From: Azospirillum sp. TSH64
GTDB lineage: Bacteria > Pseudomonadota > Alphaproteobacteria > Azospirillales > Azospirillaceae
Length of the DNA stretch: 64,000 nucleotides
NCBI RefSeq assembly: GCF_003116035.1
Contig: NZ_LGQW01000015.1
Coordinates: 1,225,663-1,289,662 of the forward strand
Direction: 5' to 3'
A program made the translations under genes and the position numbers. Below, in pieces: positions 62,280 through 64,000 of this stretch (position 1 is the first letter of the stretch; each line of letters opens with the position of its first letter). Under the pieces are notes generated by a model. The model saw only the letters and a program-made list of their open reading frames with translations. It was not told where the DNA came from and ran no database searches.

Positions 62280-63074
62280 GTGGACAGCACGGTTCTAGAG
62301 GCCGCCTTGCCACCCCATCGTCAGGACGGCCATCCCAAGGATGGTGCCGGCATCGCGGGAGCCCCTATTCCCAGCCCCCTCGATCTGGCCACCTCATCCC
62401 GGGGCCTGCGTCTACTCGTCCGCCTGCATGCCGAAGAACCGTCCGCCGCCTTGCTGGAGACGTTGCGACGCGAACCGGTCGGCCGCGGTCCGCTGGCACT
62501 CGACCGCGACGACTCGCAGCAGGCCGCCGCCCTGGTGGACGAGGTGGTGAGCGACCTGCCGGACCGGATCACCCGCAGCTGCCTCGCCCCGCTGGTCGCC
62601 GATTTCGCCGCCATCCACATCAACGGCGGGCTGCGGGCCTGTCCGACCGAAGGTCCGTGGCTGGAGGAGAAGCTGCGGGACGATGCCGCCGCGTCCCTGC
62701 TGCGCTGGCGCACTGGTCTGGGAGTGGAATTTGGCGGGCCGCCGCTGGACCGGCTGGCGGACGACCATGTCGCGGCGGAACTGGCTGTTCTGGCCGTGCT
62801 GCTCGACCGCGGGCGCACGCTCGACGCCGTCCGTTTCCTCGACCGCCACCCGCTGCGCTGGATGCCCGATTTCTGCAGCCGCGTCGCAACCCGTTGCCGT
62901 GAACCCTTCTTCGCCGGCATCGCCATCCTCACCAATGCCTATCTCGACGATCTGCGGGACCGGCTGGGCGATCTGTGCGGGCTGCCCCGCCCGGTGGATG
63001 ACGGATCCGATGTCCGCCGCCGCCGCCGCTGGACGGAAGGGCGCTTTCCCCGCGCCTGCACCTGCGATCCGTAA
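62280..63074 (+). CDS. TorD/DmsD-like molecular chaperone
   Basis: A 264-residue, mainly helical protein resembling the TorD/DmsD/NarJ family of chaperones that fold and guard molybdoenzymes before Tat export. Family-like phrases are ADFAAIHINGGLRACPTEGPWLEE (about 106-129), ADDHVAAELAVLAVLLDRG and RWMPDFCSRVATRCREPFFAGIAILTNAYLDDL. The first 35 residues are unrelated. The start is a GTG at 62280 with GGGAGG upstream. No molybdoenzyme gene is in the window, so its partner is unknown. Confidence 0.75.
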   Translation: MDSTVLEAALPPHRQDGHPKDGAGIAGAPIPSPLDLATSSRGLRLLVRLHAEEPSAALLETLRREPVGRGPLALDRDDSQQAAALVDEVVSDLPDRITRSCLAPLVADFAAIHINGGLRACPTEGPWLEEKLRDDAAASLLRWRTGLGVEFGGPPLDRLADDHVAAELAVLAVLLDRGRTLDAVRFLDRHPLRWMPDFCSRVATRCREPFFAGIAILTNAYLDDLRDRLGDLCGLPRPVDDGSDVRRRRRWTEGRFPRACTCDP

Positions 63075-63244
63075 ACCGCCGAACTGCGACCCGCCATCGC
63101 CTCCCTGCCTTAAAGTCAGAGTTGCCCACCCTTCGATGCTTCGGCCATGGTGGCCGGAACGGGGTTGGGCCAAAGGCCTGCCCAGTGGCTTGTCCTGTGC
63201 CGCCGAAGGCCGGCAAGCTTCCTTTTTCCTGGCAATGGTTGGTG

Positions 63245-64000
63245 ATGCCCGTTCGCAACCTCGACAGTCGGACCGACCGCAGGGGGGCAGTGCGCCTGCT
63301 GCGCCTGCTGCTGGCTGTGTCGGTCGCGCTGCCGCTCGTTCTGTTCGCCGGCATCGGCTGGCGCGAGCGGTGGGAGGCTCAGGACGAGGCCGAGCGGAGC
63401 AGCCGCAAGAACGCCCTGATCCTGCACGAACATGTGCTGAAGGTGTTCGACACCATGTCCCAGGTTCTGGACCGGGTGGACGAGCGCATCCATGGACGCA
63501 GCTGGCGCGAGATCGCCGAGTCGGAGCCGCTGCACCGCTATCTGAAGACTCTGAAAGGCGAACTTGAGCAGGTTGGCGCCATCGGGCTGACCGATCCCGA
63601 CGGATTCGTGCGTAACTCGAGCCTCGTCTTCCCTGCACGCAACAGCTATATCGGCGACCGCGCGGATTTCCGGGAGCAGCGGGAGAAGGATTCCGGCCTG
63701 CTCATCGCCGGCCCGGTCGTCGACCCCACCAGCGGCAAACCCAGCTTCGGCATCAGCCGGCGCCGCAGCAGTCCAGGCGGCCCCGACGGCAGTTTCGACG
63801 GGATGATCGCCGCCATTATCGATCCCGATTATTTCGCCAGCTTCTACCGGCGGATCATCGGCACCGAAGGGGAATCCATCGCGCTGATCCGCGATGACGG
63901 CGCGATGCTGATGCGCTTCCCGACCCTGGACCCGACACGGCCGAACGCGACCCTGCCGACCCTGCCGGCCGACCGCGGCCTGCGTGCCGAAATCCGCCGC
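63245..64000 (+). CDS. N-terminal part of a sensor protein with extracellular Cache-like domain (truncated by window edge)
   Basis: A frame from ATG 63245 open to the window end (252 codons). It has a basic N-terminus, a membrane helix (about 18-36), an alpha-helical start of the periplasmic domain (ERWEAQDEAERSSRKNALILHEHVLKVFDTMSQVLDRVDERI) and a Cache/PAS-like fold (GAIGLTDPDGFVRNSSLVFPARNSYIGDRADFREQ...GPVVDPTSGKPSFGISRR). This is the N-terminus of a histidine kinase, diguanylate cyclase or chemoreceptor; the output domain lies outside. The start codon is not strongly supported. Confidence 0.75.
   Translation, partial: MPVRNLDSRTDRRGAVRLLRLLLAVSVALPLVLFAGIGWRERWEAQDEAERSSRKNALILHEHVLKVFDTMSQVLDRVDERIHGRSWREIAESEPLHRYLKTLKGELEQVGAIGLTDPDGFVRNSSLVFPARNSYIGDRADFREQREKDSGLLIAGPVVDPTSGKPSFGISRRRSSPGGPDGSFDGMIAAIIDPDYFASFYRRIIGTEGESIALIRDDGAMLMRFPTLDPTRPNATLPTLPADRGLRAEIRR

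Overview
The window looks like chromosomal DNA from a GC-rich alphaproteobacterium, most plausibly Azospirillum or a close relative in the Rhodospirillales. This is an inference from base composition, gene content (a bipartite ilvB/ilvN, an alphaproteobacterial DUF2948 gene after murA, an lgt-SAM methyltransferase-pgeF run, a TadE/G-like pilus protein) and gene order; no marker gene was compared with a database. Genes are densely packed on both strands. No insertion sequence, integrase, CRISPR array or rRNA operon was seen.

Layout. 1-8.7 kb: tRNA-Lys, a methyltransferase, hisE, phoU, a YqhA-type membrane protein and the cell-shape operon mreB-mreC-mreD-mrdA (no rodA follows). 8.7-19.1 kb: an EamA exporter divergent from an ArsR-like regulator, the branched-chain amino-acid genes ilvB-ilvN and ilvC, a class I/II aminotransferase with miaA, serB, hemerythrin and fabI. 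19.4-27.9 kb: a DUF2892 protein, a PRC-barrel protein, and a urease cluster reading leftward (response regulator, ureD, ureA, ureB, ureC, murI, ureE, ureF, ureG) in which glutamate racemase sits between structural and accessory genes. 28.3-33.8 kb: a second LuxR-type regulator lacking the phosphoacceptor Asp, a PfpI-like protein, dcd-murA-DUF2948, a GNAT protein and a pair of small uncharacterised genes. 33.9-41 kb: a surface-polysaccharide block (two epimerases, a WecA/WbpL-like initiating transferase, two GT2 glycosyltransferases and a WbpM/CapD-like dehydratase). 41.1-50.5 kb: two identical tRNA-Thr genes, aroC, an IalB-like secreted protein, rnr, an S41 peptidase, rpmG, egtB and a membrane-anchored PAS protein with a degenerate DnaQ-like exonuclease domain. 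51-60 kb: a TadE/G-like protein, a CidA/LrgA-LrgB pair, leuA with a leucine-rich leader peptide, hldD, lgt, a NDUFAF7-like methyltransferase, pgeF and prs. 60.2-64 kb: a divergent Cro-like/CI-like regulator pair, a small conserved protein behind a perfect 19-bp palindrome, an AhpD-like protein, a TorD-like chaperone and the N-terminus of a sensor protein cut by the window edge.

How the genes work together. ilvB/N, ilvC, leuA and perhaps the aminotransferase form the valine/leucine/isoleucine route, each under its own apparent control: a palindromic operator at ilvB and a translation-coupled leader at leuA. The mre genes, murA, murI and lgt serve the envelope, with the polysaccharide block, hldD and fabI adding to lipid and LPS synthesis. 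The urease cluster supplies ammonium and may be regulated by the adjacent response regulator.

The most unusual items are the leucine leader peptide whose AUG lies at the predicted transcription start, the apparently catalytically dead PAS-exonuclease, the pseudo-receiver regulator, murI translationally coupled inside the urease operon, and the phage-like repressor pair with a nearby perfect palindrome.
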